Of a stretch of 64,000 bases of DNA, positions 51,856 to 62,358 are shown piece after piece; the stretch's first letter is position 1, and each line of letters opens with the position of its first letter. This DNA is from Bacteroides sp. (GTDB lineage: Bacteria; Bacillota; Clostridia; Lachnospirales; Lachnospiraceae), in contig JAMPBO010000008.1 in NCBI GenBank assembly GCA_023666705.1, forward strand, positions 30,865 through 94,864, read 5' to 3'. The translations under genes were made by a program, and so were the position numbers. The notes beneath the pieces were generated by a model. The model had not been told where the DNA came from. It searched no databases and saw only the letters and a list, made by a program, of their open reading frames with translations.

Positions 51856-54800
51856 TTATTTTCTATCCTTTTTAATTTTTCCTCAAACAAAGCGTTGTGA
51901 CCGCATATGCCGATTGCCTTTTTGTAACACATTTTCGCCATCTCATAATCCTTAAGCTGCTCATAAATCAGTGCCTTCTCGTACCATATTTCATAGCACT
52001 CCCCATAAAAGCAGCCGCCGCACCGAAGTATTTTCAATCCCTCGTCAGCAATTGTGATTGCCTGCTTTGCCTTTTTGATTACTCTGTACAATCTTGCCAT
52101 CTTGATATAATCCATCGGTGAGTTCATATCTTCCCTTTTTATTGTGGCAAGCCCCACATATGCTTTTACATCCGGTTTAAACAAGGATTTTTTGCTTAAA
52201 ATTGTTTCTATTAATTCACTATAATAATTTTCTTTGTTCCCATTGTCAAGCCGAACAGCCTTTTCAAACAGACGTCTTGCTTCATCCATGATGCCATGAT
52301 CCTTGAGAACCTCCGCCATTGTAACATAGGCCCGCTTGTCATTTTTATCCTTGCTGATTGCCAACATAAAGCTTTCGTTTGCCTTGTCAATGTAGCCCTC
52401 CATTCCGTATACAAAGCAAAGCTGCCTGATGCACATTTGAATATCGTCGTCGTAAGGAAGCTCGTCAATGCATTTTTTTAGGATGGCAACAGCCTCCGGC
52501 AGCTTGTCCATTCTAAGCAGAAGCTCAGAATAATCATACATAACATCCGCATTTAAACCAAAGCGTTCCGTATATTCCTCGTATACATTTCTGCTTTCCT
52601 CAAATCGATTCATGCACTGCAGGGTTCTTGCCTTGTATGAATAGATTTGTGCCTTCATTTCATCGTCCAGCTCATATATGCATGACAATGCCTTGTCATA
52701 GCACTCGATTGCCTGCTCAAACTGTCTGTGCTGCTCATATATCAGTCCCATCCGGCTATGGCAGTAGTAATTATCAGGCTCATATTTAATTGCCTCACTA
52801 AAATCTGCAAGAGCACTCTTATAATTTGCAAGGAATCTGTTTAATATTCCCCTGTTTATATAATAGTACGAATGTGGCATTACCTCAAGCTGCTTTGACA
52901 AAAGCTTGATTGCATCCGAATATCTCCCCTGCTGCTTAAGCACCAATCCCTTTTGTCCGTACGCATGCTTATGCTCCGGCCACAGCTTAATTACCTTGTC
53001 ATAAAGTGCCAACGCCTCGTCGTATTTGTCACTTTTTGAATAAATACCTGCCAGTTCCATGTATACTTCATCAAATTCTTCCATATCTGACTCGTCAGGA
53101 TTGCCGTTTTTGATTATTCTTTCAAGGAGTTCCACAGCCTTGTCAATATTGCCTTCCCGCTTACATATAAGTGCCTCATAAAAGCTTATACTGTCACTCT
53201 CTAATTCAAATACCTTATATCGCTCAATAATGCCTTTGGCACCGTCAAGATGGTCATATTTCAGGTACACTAATATTTCCTGGACATATGGCTCTGCAAC
53301 ATATGGATAAATTGCGATGGCATGCTCGCAGGCATTCATCGTCTCCTTCGTGTAGTCTAATTTGTATGACGACTTTGCCATGAAGCTATAGGCGATATAA
53401 TTTCTGTCATCCCTGTTTATTAAATCCTCACATGCATCTATACACGCCTCATAGTTACCCTCATTATATTCAAGCTCACATTTTGCCTCATAGGACAGCA
53501 TGATTTCCTCGTGCTCCTTCGCAAGAGCAATCTCAAGGTACTTTCTTGCTTCCTCCCACTTTTTCGTCTTGATGAGACAGTCTGCAATTAAGAAATTAAC
53601 ATACTCAAATCTCTTTTTCTTTGCAAGTGCATCCTCACTGTTATCGTCCTTGCCGATTTTTTCTATCTCATTTTTCCACTCATAAAAGCATTTTAATGCT
53701 TCATCATATCTAAGCAGACAGAGATAGGTTCTTCCCTTTACATTAAAATACTCGCACCTTTTTTCATCTGCTGGAACAAAGCTGTCAAGCATGTCAATTG
53801 CATCATCAAACTTATAGCTTTGATAATAGCTCCATGCCATTTCCATTCTGGAGCTGTTATCCTCAGGGTTTTCTTCTATGTTTTTCTTATACTTCTCTAT
53901 CAGCGACAGATTGGATCTGATCATGCCTGCTCTTACACTGTTATCATAATGATTAATTTTTAAAAGATCCATGTACATGTCACGGGACTTTTCAAAATCA
54001 CCCAAATGGTATGCTACATCTGCCAGCTTGCCATTTACTATGTACTTGTCCTGCACAAGTCCCGCTGCCCTGTCATAACATTCCTTTGCCCCTGCATAAT
54101 CCTCCGCAGCCATTATAATATCGCCATATGCCATCAATATAACCGCTTCCTCAGGGAAATCAGCAGAAAGTACCGCAAGCTTTTCCCTAAGCTCATCAAT
54201 CTCCGCCTTATGTAAGGAATACAAGCTGACATTTTCTTTTTCAAGCTCCTCATAGCTTGTGTCATACATCATTTGAAGCTTGTGCTTCACCACACAAAGC
54301 TCCAGATACGGATGATATACGTCAAGTTGCTCCATTTCCTCTATCAGCTTTGCCTGACTTTCAATATCATGCCGCCTGATATCTGAATCAAGCTTATAGT
54401 ATTTGTCCAGAAAAATATCAATCTCCTCAGTTTCTCCCTCAAACAAATAATAATTAATAATATCGTCGTAGGTTGCATTATTAATCATGTACTCAATAAA
54501 ATCTTCAGGATACTCCTCGATAAGTTCTTTTTTTCTGCCCTTGATATCAAAAGCTTCCACGAGATATGCCCATACATTTTTCGGTAGGCAAAAGTTATCC
54601 ATGAGGTATGTCATAAGCGTAACAAATGCCTTATCCGAGCTGTCAAGTGATACAAATTCATCCCGGTCCAAAAGCTCACGCCAATTGTCCACCTGTATTC
54701 TGGCAAAAAAATCCGAATACAACGCATCAATTGCCATTCTTAAAGGGTCATCCTCATCCTTTCCCTTTTTATCATCGGAAACATCAGCAAGCTTTAATGC

Positions 54801-54947
54801 TTCCTCATATGCCATCCTAAGCTCTTTAAAGCCCTCAGGATTATCCTCAGGATTAACGGTTGACAGCTTTTCTCTATATGCGGTTTTTAATTCATCCTTA
54901 TTTTTTGTAGCTGAAATTCCAAGTACGCCCCAAATATTCATTGCCAT
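51852..54947 (-). CDS. large TPR protein with a degenerate J domain, partner of the HscC-like Hsp70
   Basis: About 1031 residues from the ATG at 54947 (AGGG close ahead; a second ATG at 54941 is possible). The first ~55 residues read [40 protein letters not shown] and [13 protein letters not shown]: the J-domain layout, but the HPD loop is NPE. The remainder is more than twenty TPR-type repeats (for example [40 protein letters not shown]). It probably collects client proteins for the overlapping Hsp70 gene. No membrane segment. Confidence 0.82.
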   Translation of the reverse strand: MAMNIWGVLGISATKNKDELKTAYREKLSTVNPEDNPEGFKELRMAYEEALKLADVSDDKKGKDEDDPLRMAIDALYSDFFARIQVDNWRELLDRDEFVSLDSSDKAFVTLMTYLMDNFCLPKNVWAYLVEAFDIKGRKKELIEEYPEDFIEYMINNATYDDIINYYLFEGETEEIDIFLDKYYKLDSDIRRHDIESQAKLIEEMEQLDVYHPYLELCVVKHKLQMMYDTSYEELEKENVSLYSLHKAEIDELREKLAVLSADFPEEAVILMAYGDIIMAAEDYAGAKECYDRAAGLVQDKYIVNGKLADVAYHLGDFEKSRDMYMDLLKINHYDNSVRAGMIRSNLSLIEKYKKNIEENPEDNSSRMEMAWSYYQSYKFDDAIDMLDSFVPADEKRCEYFNVKGRTYLCLLRYDEALKCFYEWKNEIEKIGKDDNSEDALAKKKRFEYVNFLIADCLIKTKKWEEARKYLEIALAKEHEEIMLSYEAKCELEYNEGNYEACIDACEDLINRDDRNYIAYSFMAKSSYKLDYTKETMNACEHAIAIYPYVAEPYVQEILVYLKYDHLDGAKGIIERYKVFELESDSISFYEALICKREGNIDKAVELLERIIKNGNPDESDMEEFDEVYMELAGIYSKSDKYDEALALYDKVIKLWPEHKHAYGQKGLVLKQQGRYSDAIKLLSKQLEVMPHSYYYINRGILNRFLANYKSALADFSEAIKYEPDNYYCHSRMGLIYEQHRQFEQAIECYDKALSCIYELDDEMKAQIYSYKARTLQCMNRFEESRNVYEEYTERFGLNADVMYDYSELLLRMDKLPEAVAILKKCIDELPYDDDIQMCIRQLCFVYGMEGYIDKANESFMLAISKDKNDKRAYVTMAEVLKDHGIMDEARRLFEKAVRLDNGNKENYYSELIETILSKKSLFKPDVKAYVGLATIKREDMNSPMDYIKMARLYRVIKKAKQAITIADEGLKILRCGGCFYGECYEIWYEKALIYEQLKDYEMAKMCYKKAIGICGHNALFEEKLKRIENK

Positions 54948-54976
54948 CCCTGCCTTTTCCAAGGGTATTTTATGTT

Positions 54977-56182
54977 TTATTCTGCCTCCATGGTTTCACG
55001 TATTGCTTTAATAAAATCTTCGCTGTTAAGCACCGTTACATTTTCAAGGCTCGTAATTAATGCCAAATCCTTGGTCATTTTTCCATCCTCAATTGTTTTG
55101 ATTGTAGCTTTCTCCAGCTTATCCGCAAATTCCATAAGCTCCGGTATAGCATCAAGCTCTCCTCTTTTTCTAAGTGCACCTGTCCATGCAAATATGGTTG
55201 CAACGGAATTGGTTGATGTCTCCTCACCTGCCAGATACTTGTAGTAATGTCTCTGCACGGTTCCGTGTGCTGCCTCATATTCATATTTTCCGTCTGGTGA
55301 CACAAGCACGGAAGTCATCATCGCAAGAGAACCAAATGCAGAGGATATCATGTCACTCATAACGTCACCGTCATAATTCTTGCAGGCCCAGATATATCCG
55401 CCCTCTGACTTCATAACCCTCGCCACTGCATCATCAATCAGGGTATAAAAATATTCGATTCCTGCCTCATCAAATTTTTCCTTGTATTCCTTGTCAAAGA
55501 TTGCCTGAAATATATCCTTAAAGGTATGGTCATATTTCTTTGAAATTGTGTCCTTTGTTGCAAACCACAGGGTCTGCTTCGTATCTAATGCATAATTAAA
55601 GCAGCTTCTTGCAAAGCTTTCGATTGATTTGTCAACATTATGCTGTCCCTGCAGCACACCCGCTCCCTCAAACTTATGTATGGTTTCCGTTATAACCGTT
55701 CCATCCTCGCCCTTAAATACAAGTTCTGCCGTACCTGCACCCGGAACATCTATCTCAACGCTCTTATATACATCCCCATATGCATGTCTTGCTATGGTAA
55801 TCGGCTTTTTCCAGTTTTTAACACATGGCTCTATACCCTTTACGACTATCGGTGCCCGGAAAACCGTTCCATCCAAAATGGCACGGATTGTACCATTAGG
55901 GCTCTTCCACATTTCCTTAAGGTTGTACTCCATCATACGTGCAGCATTTGGAGTGATGGTTGCACATTTAACAGCAACCCCATACTTTTGGGTCGCATAT
56001 GCAGAATCAAAGGTAACCTTGTCCTCCGTTTCATTTCTGTATGCAAGCCCCAAGTCATAATATTCCGTCTTAAGGTCAACGAATGGGCAAATCAGCTCCT
56101 CCTTAATCAGCTTCCAGAGAATTCTTGTCATTTCGTCTCCGTCCATCTCCACCAGTGGTGTTGTCATTTTAATTTTTTCCAT
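54977..56182 (-). CDS. icd: NADP-dependent isocitrate dehydrogenase (eukaryote-like subfamily)
   Basis: 401 residues; AGGAGG precedes the ATG. Motifs: [70 protein letters not shown] and [12 protein letters not shown], of the homodimeric subfamily II enzymes. It makes 2-oxoglutarate and NADPH, mainly for glutamate supply in an anaerobe. No other TCA gene lies near. Confidence 0.96.
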   Translation of the reverse strand: MEKIKMTTPLVEMDGDEMTRILWKLIKEELICPFVDLKTEYYDLGLAYRNETEDKVTFDSAYATQKYGVAVKCATITPNAARMMEYNLKEMWKSPNGTIRAILDGTVFRAPIVVKGIEPCVKNWKKPITIARHAYGDVYKSVEIDVPGAGTAELVFKGEDGTVITETIHKFEGAGVLQGQHNVDKSIESFARSCFNYALDTKQTLWFATKDTISKKYDHTFKDIFQAIFDKEYKEKFDEAGIEYFYTLIDDAVARVMKSEGGYIWACKNYDGDVMSDMISSAFGSLAMMTSVLVSPDGKYEYEAAHGTVQRHYYKYLAGEETSTNSVATIFAWTGALRKRGELDAIPELMEFADKLEKATIKTIEDGKMTKDLALITSLENVTVLNSEDFIKAIRETMEAE

Positions 56183-56212
56183 TTATTTTTCCTCCTAATA
56201 ATTTGCTTCCTA

Positions 56213-56248
56213 TAGGCGTTTATGAAGCTCTGCTCTTACGAACGCCTA
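56213..56248 (-). terminator. weak hairpin between the HAD and icd genes
   Basis: TAGGCGTT and AACGCCTA form an 8-bp stem with a 20-base loop. It is followed by no strong T-run, so it is at best an attenuator ahead of icd. Confidence 0.35.
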
Positions 56249-56275
56249 ATTCATTTATATGTTAAATAAGGCATT

Positions 56276-57076
56276 TTATTTTTCAAGAATTTCCTGTTTA
56301 ATTGCCTTAATCACACCTTGGTTCTGCATCGTATCCGCAACAAAGCGGGCTGCGTCCTTTACCTCCTGCCTTGCACTTCCGACTGCATAGCTGTACCTTG
56401 CACATTTTATCATTCCAATGTCATTTATATTGTCACCGAACACCATAACCTGTTCTGCGGGAATCTTAAGCTTTTCCATAATAACACGTAACGCATTTCC
56501 CTTGTTTACGTCCTCACGGTTGCAATCAACCCAATTTACACCTGCACATGCAATTGCCGCCTTATCCTTCCACTTGTCCATAAACCATTCATTTACCACT
56601 GATTCTGCGTCACTCGGATGATATAGGGATACCTTTACAATATCATCCTCGACAGCAAGCAGATTGTCAACACATAAAACATCAAATCTGTACTCATTAT
56701 GAATCCAGTTGTACAATGTCTCACTGTGCTTATCCAGATACACGTAATCTCTCCCTGCCAGCATGATGCTTATGTCCGGAAGAAGCATGGCATCCTTCAC
56801 CAGTCCCTTGACAAGGTCAGGCTCCATCGCGTTTGCTTTCCATGTATTGTCCCTGTTGTCTATTACAAAACCGCCATTGTCAGATATATAGAATATGTCA
56901 TTTGATACCGGCTCAAACAGTCTTTTTATGCTGGCATACTGCCTTCCGCTTGCCGCAACAAAGGTAATATCCCGCTCCTTTAACTGTTTGATTACGTCAT
57001 ATATTTCAGGGTTGATTTTAAATGTTCCATCCGGCACTAATGTTCCGTCAACGTCACTTGCTATAAGCTTAATCAT
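56276..57076 (-). CDS. Cof-type HAD-superfamily phosphatase
   Basis: 266 residues. Motif I LIASDVDGTLVPDGT at the N-terminus, motif II VAASGRQYASI, a C2B cap, and motif III/IV VMVFGDNINDIGMIKCA. Such enzymes dephosphorylate sugar phosphates or flavin precursors in the cytoplasm; substrate cannot be predicted. Same direction as icd, 90 bp upstream of it. Confidence 0.92.
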   Translation of the reverse strand: MIKLIASDVDGTLVPDGTFKINPEIYDVIKQLKERDITFVAASGRQYASIKRLFEPVSNDIFYISDNGGFVIDNRDNTWKANAMEPDLVKGLVKDAMLLPDISIMLAGRDYVYLDKHSETLYNWIHNEYRFDVLCVDNLLAVEDDIVKVSLYHPSDAESVVNEWFMDKWKDKAAIACAGVNWVDCNREDVNKGNALRVIMEKLKIPAEQVMVFGDNINDIGMIKCARYSYAVGSARQEVKDAARFVADTMQNQGVIKAIKQEILEK

Positions 57077-57150
57077 TTTTTAACCGCCTCTCCTTAAAAT
57101 GACTAAATTATATTATCATATTTTAATGTAATAAACAAGGCAGAAGCAGA

Positions 57151-57216
57151 TAAGGATGGACTGGTATTTCCGTAATATATAAGGCATGGAGATATTTTAT
57201 GATACAGCAAAAAATA
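57151..57216 (+). repeat. dispersed repeat, copy A
   Basis: TAAGGATGG...CTGGTATTTC-GTAATATATAA...ATTTTATGATA-AGCAAAAAA is shared with 62481-62550 in the same orientation, with about 10 differences and a 5-bp insertion in the other copy. The shared blocks are AT-rich and show no open frame. The rest of the 57077-57295 gap carries the promoter at 57238-57266 only. Confidence 0.7.
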
Positions 57217-57237
57217 ACATATACTTCTTAAAAAAGC

Positions 57238-57266
57238 TGGCAAAATTCCAGATAATGTATTATAAT
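57238..57266 (+). promoter_or_regulatory. sigma-A promoter of the small membrane protein
   Basis: TGGCAA (57238-57243) and TATAAT (57261-57266) are 17 bp apart, 32 bp before the ATG. The -10 is perfect, the -35 weak. Confidence 0.6.
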
Positions 57267-57298
57267 TCGACTATAAAGGTTGAAAGGGGGAGCTTTTG

Positions 57299-57544
57299 AT
57301 GAATTTAATCGTACCATCTATTATTTTAACAATCATAACTATTGGCATTTTAGTTTTTTCCATGAGAAACAAGAAAAACAGCTTAACAACACTTCTACTT
57401 TGCATTGTTGGTATGGCACTTTTGCTGCTTGGCATTTACCTAAAAGACGCTTCCATGTGGAGTACATTTTGCATTGCTTTCTTTGTTTTGGGTGTTGTCT
57501 TTTTTGCTATTGCAATTACACTGGTATTTCGTAAAAAATCATAG
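57299..57544 (+). CDS. small three-helix membrane protein
   Basis: 81 residues from the ATG at 57299 with a strong AAGGGGGAG site. Three hydrophobic segments: IVPSIILTIITIGILVF, TTLLLCIVGMALLLLGIYL and FCIAFFVLGVVFFAIAITLV, with basic ends (MRNKKN, VFRKKS). Its own promoter precedes it and a terminator follows, so it is a monocistronic gene. No family recognised. Confidence 0.7.
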   Translation: MNLIVPSIILTIITIGILVFSMRNKKNSLTTLLLCIVGMALLLLGIYLKDASMWSTFCIAFFVLGVVFFAIAITLVFRKKS

Positions 57545-57559
57545 GAATACATAATATTG

Positions 57560-57609
57560 GGAGTTGTTACTTGAATGGTTAAAAGCCATTTGAGCAGCAA
57601 CTCCTTTTT
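57560..57609 (+). terminator. Rho-independent terminator of the small membrane protein gene
   Basis: GGAGTTG...ATGG pairs with CCAT...CAACTCC around a 6-base loop, with internal wobble pairs, and is followed by TTTTT (57605-57609). Confidence 0.85.
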
Positions 57610-57667
57610 GGAATAGACATAACAAAAAACGTGTTTCATCAAAATTTTATTGTTGAACCTTAAGTCC

Positions 57668-58594
57668 TTACTTATCTATCAGCTTTATTACTGCTGTATT
57701 TGCATAAGTCAGCGGTTCATTGTGCACAAAAAAAACTACCCTGTTAAAAGGTGCATATAGAGTTTCGATTATATCACCTTCATATGGATTTAAAATGTTA
57801 GCTAGGGGCTGTCCTATCTCCACTTCCGTGCCTGCTTTCACCATTGGCTCAAACAGACCTGATTTAGCAGTTTTTACGGAAATCATTTCATGATCATGCA
57901 CAACCTTTGAATTCATATGAGCAGATACAATATATTTTATTATTTTCTGTTCAGACATAAAATTCATCACTGCCAGAACTGCCTGACCTGCACTATTCCG
58001 GTCGATACGTGCAGTAGTAGATGTATATAACGAAAATGCCTGCGTATCCCACACTTGCCAATTATAATTCAATGTTGCTGTATCATAAGGTCTTACTTTA
58101 CGGACAATAACATAAGGAAGCCCAAATTGCTTTGCAATCTCAGGGTTACTAAATCCCTCATCCATCAATCGCACATGCGGAACAAAATCTCCCGGCATAT
58201 AAAACGATGCAAATTGAATACCAAAACTATACTCTGAAATTTCACGAAAAACACCGTCTGCAATTCTTTGTGTTGTCTCACCCAAATGATATCCCGGGAA
58301 CATTCTATTAATATCTGTATTATCCGTTGACCAAAATCTCTTTTGTATATTCATGGAGTATGGATTAATCGATGGAATAATAAGAATTTTGTGTCCTTCC
58401 ATAATTCTGTTCTCTTCTTCAAGCTGTTTCATTTTTTTTACCAATTGGGAGCAACAGTACATTTGTTGTATTTCATTTCCTCTTGAACTGCCTACAATAC
58501 AAACAGATTTTTTTCCTGTGCCAAATTCATACCCCGTTATACGAAACGAGTCACGGTATAAACCCTTAATTTCATAAATTATTCTTTTATTCAT
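57668..58594 (-). CDS. AstE/AspA-family protein lacking zinc-binding histidines
   Basis: 308 residues of the succinylglutamate desuccinylase/aspartoacylase (M14-like) fold. Where the active paralogue has IHGDE, this one reads SRGNE (Arg38, Glu41); where it has DIHAS, this reads IQFAS. Two of three zinc ligands are gone, while NPYSMN, DNTDINRMFPG and the C-terminal beta-barrel (GLFEPMVKAGTEVEIGQPL) persist. I infer a non-catalytic or altered partner of the neighbouring enzyme, whose gene overlaps it by 8 bases. Last gene of the amidoligase operon. Confidence 0.75.
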   Translation of the reverse strand: MNKRIIYEIKGLYRDSFRITGYEFGTGKKSVCIVGSSRGNEIQQMYCCSQLVKKMKQLEEENRIMEGHKILIIPSINPYSMNIQKRFWSTDNTDINRMFPGYHLGETTQRIADGVFREISEYSFGIQFASFYMPGDFVPHVRLMDEGFSNPEIAKQFGLPYVIVRKVRPYDTATLNYNWQVWDTQAFSLYTSTTARIDRNSAGQAVLAVMNFMSEQKIIKYIVSAHMNSKVVHDHEMISVKTAKSGLFEPMVKAGTEVEIGQPLANILNPYEGDIIETLYAPFNRVVFFVHNEPLTYANTAVIKLIDK

Positions 58595-59537
58595 AACCGC
58601 ACACCTCCTTTTTCAGTATTCTTCCCATTAAAGAACCCTCAACAACCACCGGATAATCTCTTATAGTAAACAACATACCATCCTCCGGAGTCTTTACCTC
58701 ATCCAATACCCGTCCCATTAATGGATCTACAATCCGACCTATGATATCATTTTTTCTTAACCTTGCCCCATGCTGTACTGTTGGTATAAAAACTCCGCCA
58801 ATACTCGCATTCAAATAGTTGACGTCATCGGGATCCCTTGAAATAATTGGTTTTTTTACAGGTTTTACTTCTCCATTCCATATCCCCATTTTCTTCATCA
58901 GATTAAAAATTCCATCTACCATTTGATTGCCATATTTCTGTGTTATACGCATTCCGACACCCATCTCAACTACTAATACAGGTGTTCCAATATGATTTAA
59001 ACTGTATGCAAATGTAGATTCCAACACTGTACTAGCTCCATGTACCCAAATAAAATCAACATTAGCTTCTTGTGCCATTGGCACCAGCATTTCTTGATGA
59101 AGTTCATTAATACGAATCTGTGGTATTTCCGTAAGATATATATTGCTGGCATGTATATCCATGACACAATCCGAGCCTTTCACATCTTCAATAATTCTTG
59201 CCGCCTCATATTCCATCATGCTTCCATCAATATCCCCCGGAAACAGACGATTCATATCCAAATCAAATGCCGGAATTCCTCTGGTAATAGAATCAATTCC
59301 CAAAGGATTCATGGCAGGATAAATATCCACAATTCCCTTAAGACATTCTCTGTTCTGTGCTATGCGTTGCTGAAGTTCAAAACAAATATACTGTCCTTCC
59401 AATTCATCACCATGTATACCTGTGACAATACTAATACGTTTCATATCATCTGTAAGGTTTTCCGGTGCGATACGATTTCTCTTAATTTCCAGAAACTCGT
59501 CCACAGGCAACCCAATTGCCGCTATTGTTTTAATCAT
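58587..59537 (-). CDS. AstE/AspA-family zinc carboxypeptidase-like enzyme
   Basis: 316 residues. The zinc site is intact: His42 and Glu45 in TGIHGDELEGQ and His129 in MDIHAS. Other family marks are PAMNPLG, FDLDMNRLFPG and the barrel GARLRKNDIIGRIVDPLMG. The family removes acyl or amino-acid groups from amide bonds. In this operon it may trim or remove the residues added by the ATP-grasp ligase. It starts one base after the transglutaminase-like gene. Confidence 0.85.
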   Translation of the reverse strand: MIKTIAAIGLPVDEFLEIKRNRIAPENLTDDMKRISIVTGIHGDELEGQYICFELQQRIAQNRECLKGIVDIYPAMNPLGIDSITRGIPAFDLDMNRLFPGDIDGSMMEYEAARIIEDVKGSDCVMDIHASNIYLTEIPQIRINELHQEMLVPMAQEANVDFIWVHGASTVLESTFAYSLNHIGTPVLVVEMGVGMRITQKYGNQMVDGIFNLMKKMGIWNGEVKPVKKPIISRDPDDVNYLNASIGGVFIPTVQHGARLRKNDIIGRIVDPLMGRVLDEVKTPEDGMLFTIRDYPVVVEGSLMGRILKKEVCGYE

Positions 59538-59538
59538 A

Positions 59539-60336
59539 CTATTTTTCCCTTTCTCTATCTTTCACTAAAACAGATATGTTCATGGACTGTGCACCACCAT
59601 TCCACATAAGCCCTCGGTTTATTGCACAATCTGCTGCATCCCTTCCGTGACCAAGTTTTATATAGTTACCTAATACCAAACAATCATTTGTGGGATCAAA
59701 TGCTATCCACCTGTCATCACAAAGTACTTCCACCCACGCATGACTTGCACCTTCGCCGGTAATCAACCCACATACATATCTTGCAGGAATTCCTGCCATC
59801 CGTAACAATGTAATATAAATATGTGCATAATCCTGACAGACGCCTTTGCCAATTTCCCATGATTCTTCTGCCGTGGTATTCACTTGCGTGGAGCCTGGCA
59901 TATAAGAAAAATCATTATATAACCTATGCATCAATACCTCGCATATTTCATAATGACTTTTACAGGAAGAAAAATCAATTGATTTATAATATTGTAAAAG
60001 TTTCGGACCATATGCACACTTTCCATGCGGGAAACGAAAAAGTCCTATAAAATCATCCCCCACCTTTTCTTCATATCCCGTCTGTAATATTTCCACATCA
60101 CCACTTGCACGGAATATAAATTTTTTGTGAGGTTCTGTTTCACAGCCATATATCTGCCTGTTTCCAAAAGCATCTATGCCACAACAATATGCCGTATTGG
60201 GGAACAATGAAATATCCATTCCCAACAAATGCTGTCTTGCATCTTCTCTTGGCATGCATTTGATTGTAAAATAACATCTGTCTACATATTCCTCATACTT
60301 TATTTCCATTTCATATGAAAAGTGCAACACTGACAC
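59539..60336 (-). CDS. transglutaminase-like cysteine protease
   Basis: 265 residues. An N-terminal bacterial transglutaminase-associated domain (LHFSYEMEIKYEEYVDRCYF in part) precedes the catalytic core with Cys in GKGVCQDYAHIYI, His in GEGASHAWVEVL and Asp in WIAFDPTNDC. These are usually cytoplasmic proteases or amidases in ATP-grasp/alpha-E neighbourhoods. No signal peptide. The gene begins 26 bp after the alpha-E gene. Confidence 0.9.
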   Translation of the reverse strand: MSVLHFSYEMEIKYEEYVDRCYFTIKCMPREDARQHLLGMDISLFPNTAYCCGIDAFGNRQIYGCETEPHKKFIFRASGDVEILQTGYEEKVGDDFIGLFRFPHGKCAYGPKLLQYYKSIDFSSCKSHYEICEVLMHRLYNDFSYMPGSTQVNTTAEESWEIGKGVCQDYAHIYITLLRMAGIPARYVCGLITGEGASHAWVEVLCDDRWIAFDPTNDCLVLGNYIKLGHGRDAADCAINRGLMWNGGAQSMNISVLVKDREREK

Positions 60337-60362
60337 ATAATCACTCCCAACTTGTCACATCA

Positions 60363-61025
60363 CTATATAATCAATTCAACATTTGACACAATTTTATAGT
60401 AATCCAAATCAGGACTTTCCACAAGACATTTTATTTGTTCCAATCTTTCATTGTCATAAGCCAATCCACTTCTTTTCACTCTTGGGACCATGCGATTTAC
60501 CTCTCTGAGCAGTTCTTTTCTTTCTACCTTAAGGCGGGCATATAAATCAATACGTTCAATTCTTTTACCTGCCTTAATCATGTTTCGAACCTGTTCCGAA
60601 TCAATCTGATCATCCGCTATTCCCCAAAAAGATAGAATATGGTCCATAATATACTGCAATTCTATCAACGGTGCATTGCTTAATGCTGCCCGATTCATAT
60701 CATATATTGCAAGCTGAACATAAGAAAGGGCTTCTGAACCAATACTTTCCCTGAGCACAATTGCATTGTCATATGCACGATTTAAGTTGCTGATGATTGA
60801 ATTCCCATCAGCAGCATCAAAGGGATAACGTTTTATAAAATCTTCCTTCGAGGTATAGATATTAGGGATATCAATTGACCTGCAAAATTTCTCATAACTG
60901 TCAATAGTCTCATCAATCATGACATCAAAGCTTTTGCAATAAAAACGTAAAGTTGTATATACACGTTCCGTATATCTTCCCAACCAATATAAATGGTCTG
61001 CCTGTTCTACTGATATAATACCCAT
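60363..61025 (-). CDS. alpha-E domain protein
   Basis: 220 residues, shorter than the usual ~310. It begins ISVEQADHLYWLGRYTERVY, the alpha-E signature, and contains VLRESIGSEALSYVQLAIYD and a helical rest. Alpha-E proteins always accompany circularly permuted ATP-grasp ligases and transglutaminase-like proteins; their role is unclear. It overlaps the ATP-grasp gene by 19 bases. Confidence 0.9.
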   Translation of the reverse strand: MGIISVEQADHLYWLGRYTERVYTTLRFYCKSFDVMIDETIDSYEKFCRSIDIPNIYTSKEDFIKRYPFDAADGNSIISNLNRAYDNAIVLRESIGSEALSYVQLAIYDMNRAALSNAPLIELQYIMDHILSFWGIADDQIDSEQVRNMIKAGKRIERIDLYARLKVERKELLREVNRMVPRVKRSGLAYDNERLEQIKCLVESPDLDYYKIVSNVELII

Positions 61026-62326
61026 GTGTCCTTAAATCCTCCTCCCTGTGATGAATTCACAATAAATGAATCTGTATTTCTTGAAAATCTTGTCAGTCCG
61101 CTTTTCCAAACCAACGGCTCATCTGCCATCAATACAAACGCTCTTAAATCTGCTTTTCTTTGCACAATTTCTCCATTATCTAAAATATCTAAATCCTGAA
61201 AATCGATTATTTCCTGTGCTATAAATCTTCTTGGCTCCCTCTTCAGCATAGCAATGAAATTTTCTTTTTGTTCCTTTGTAAGGGAACACCCAAATACAAC
61301 ACCATATCCTCCTGCCTCAGCTACATCCTTTATGACCAGATTATCAAAACACGACAAAACATACTGCATATCCTCCTCGTAAAAAGGCAAATATGTAGGT
61401 GCATTAGAAAGAATGGGATCCTCATTCAGATAATATTTTATCATTTTGGGAACAAAGTAATAAATGCCCTTATCGTCTGCCACCCCATTTCCCGGTGCAT
61501 TGAGAAGTGCTACATTGCCCTTTCGGAAAACATCATAAATATGCGGAATTCCGATCAGTGACTCCGGATTAAAATTCATTGGATCTAAATACTCATCCGA
61601 TATTCTGCGATATACAGCTCCTACACGTTCTTTTGTTCCATCCGAAGAAATATAATATAACATGTCCATATCCACAACCAACTCCGTGCCAGTTGCAAGA
61701 TGTGCACCAGTCTTTTCTGCCAGATAAGAATGTTCAAAATATGCAGCATTATATCTGCCGGGCGTTAAAATCACCGTATGTCCCCCAGGATTGACATAAT
61801 CCATTGTTCGTCTTAATAAGTCTGCATAATTACGATTATCTTCCAGCCTGTAATTATGAAAGGTTTCCGGTGAACTTCTCCTGCACAAATCTCTAGCTAT
61901 CATAGGATATGATGCACCTGACGGTACCCTTAAATTATCTTCAAGTATATACCAATTGTCATCCTTTCCTTTCACCAAATCAATTCCTGATATATGGGAA
62001 TATATACCTTTCGCAGGGGTTACCCCTTCGCATTCTGCCATATATCCGCTGGAAGCAAAAATAAAATCTTCCGGAACAATTTTGTCTTTCAAAATTTGCT
62101 TCTTACCATAAATGTCTTTCAGAAATAAATTCAAAGCCATAACACGCTGCTTTAAGCCTTTTTCCAAATGCTTAAATTCCTCATGTTTAATAATCCTTGG
62201 GATGGCATCAAAAGGGAATAGCTGTTCTTTGAAAACATTATTTTTGTAAATGCCAAATTTAACTCCATAGCGTGCTAACAACTCATTAATTTTGTCAGTG
62301 TGCTTTAACAATTCCATCCGTTGCAT
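61007..62326 (-). CDS. circularly permuted ATP-grasp ligase (type 2)
   Basis: 439 residues. Motifs of the permuted ATP-grasp family: GVTPAKGIYSHISGIDLVKG, WYILEDNLRVPSGASYPMI, LTPGRYNAAYFEHSYLAEK, and EAGGYGVVFG and RRFIAQEIIDF for nucleotide binding. Members are thought to join amino acids or peptides to carboxylates. First gene of the five-gene operon, with a promoter at 62440-62468 and a hairpin in its leader. The product of the pathway is unknown. Confidence 0.92.
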   Translation of the reverse strand: MQRMELLKHTDKINELLARYGVKFGIYKNNVFKEQLFPFDAIPRIIKHEEFKHLEKGLKQRVMALNLFLKDIYGKKQILKDKIVPEDFIFASSGYMAECEGVTPAKGIYSHISGIDLVKGKDDNWYILEDNLRVPSGASYPMIARDLCRRSSPETFHNYRLEDNRNYADLLRRTMDYVNPGGHTVILTPGRYNAAYFEHSYLAEKTGAHLATGTELVVDMDMLYYISSDGTKERVGAVYRRISDEYLDPMNFNPESLIGIPHIYDVFRKGNVALLNAPGNGVADDKGIYYFVPKMIKYYLNEDPILSNAPTYLPFYEEDMQYVLSCFDNLVIKDVAEAGGYGVVFGCSLTKEQKENFIAMLKREPRRFIAQEIIDFQDLDILDNGEIVQRKADLRAFVLMADEPLVWKSGLTRFSRNTDSFIVNSSQGGGFKDTWVLYQ

Positions 62327-62358
62327 TTTAGTTCCTCCTCCCTAAAACTCCCATGAAC

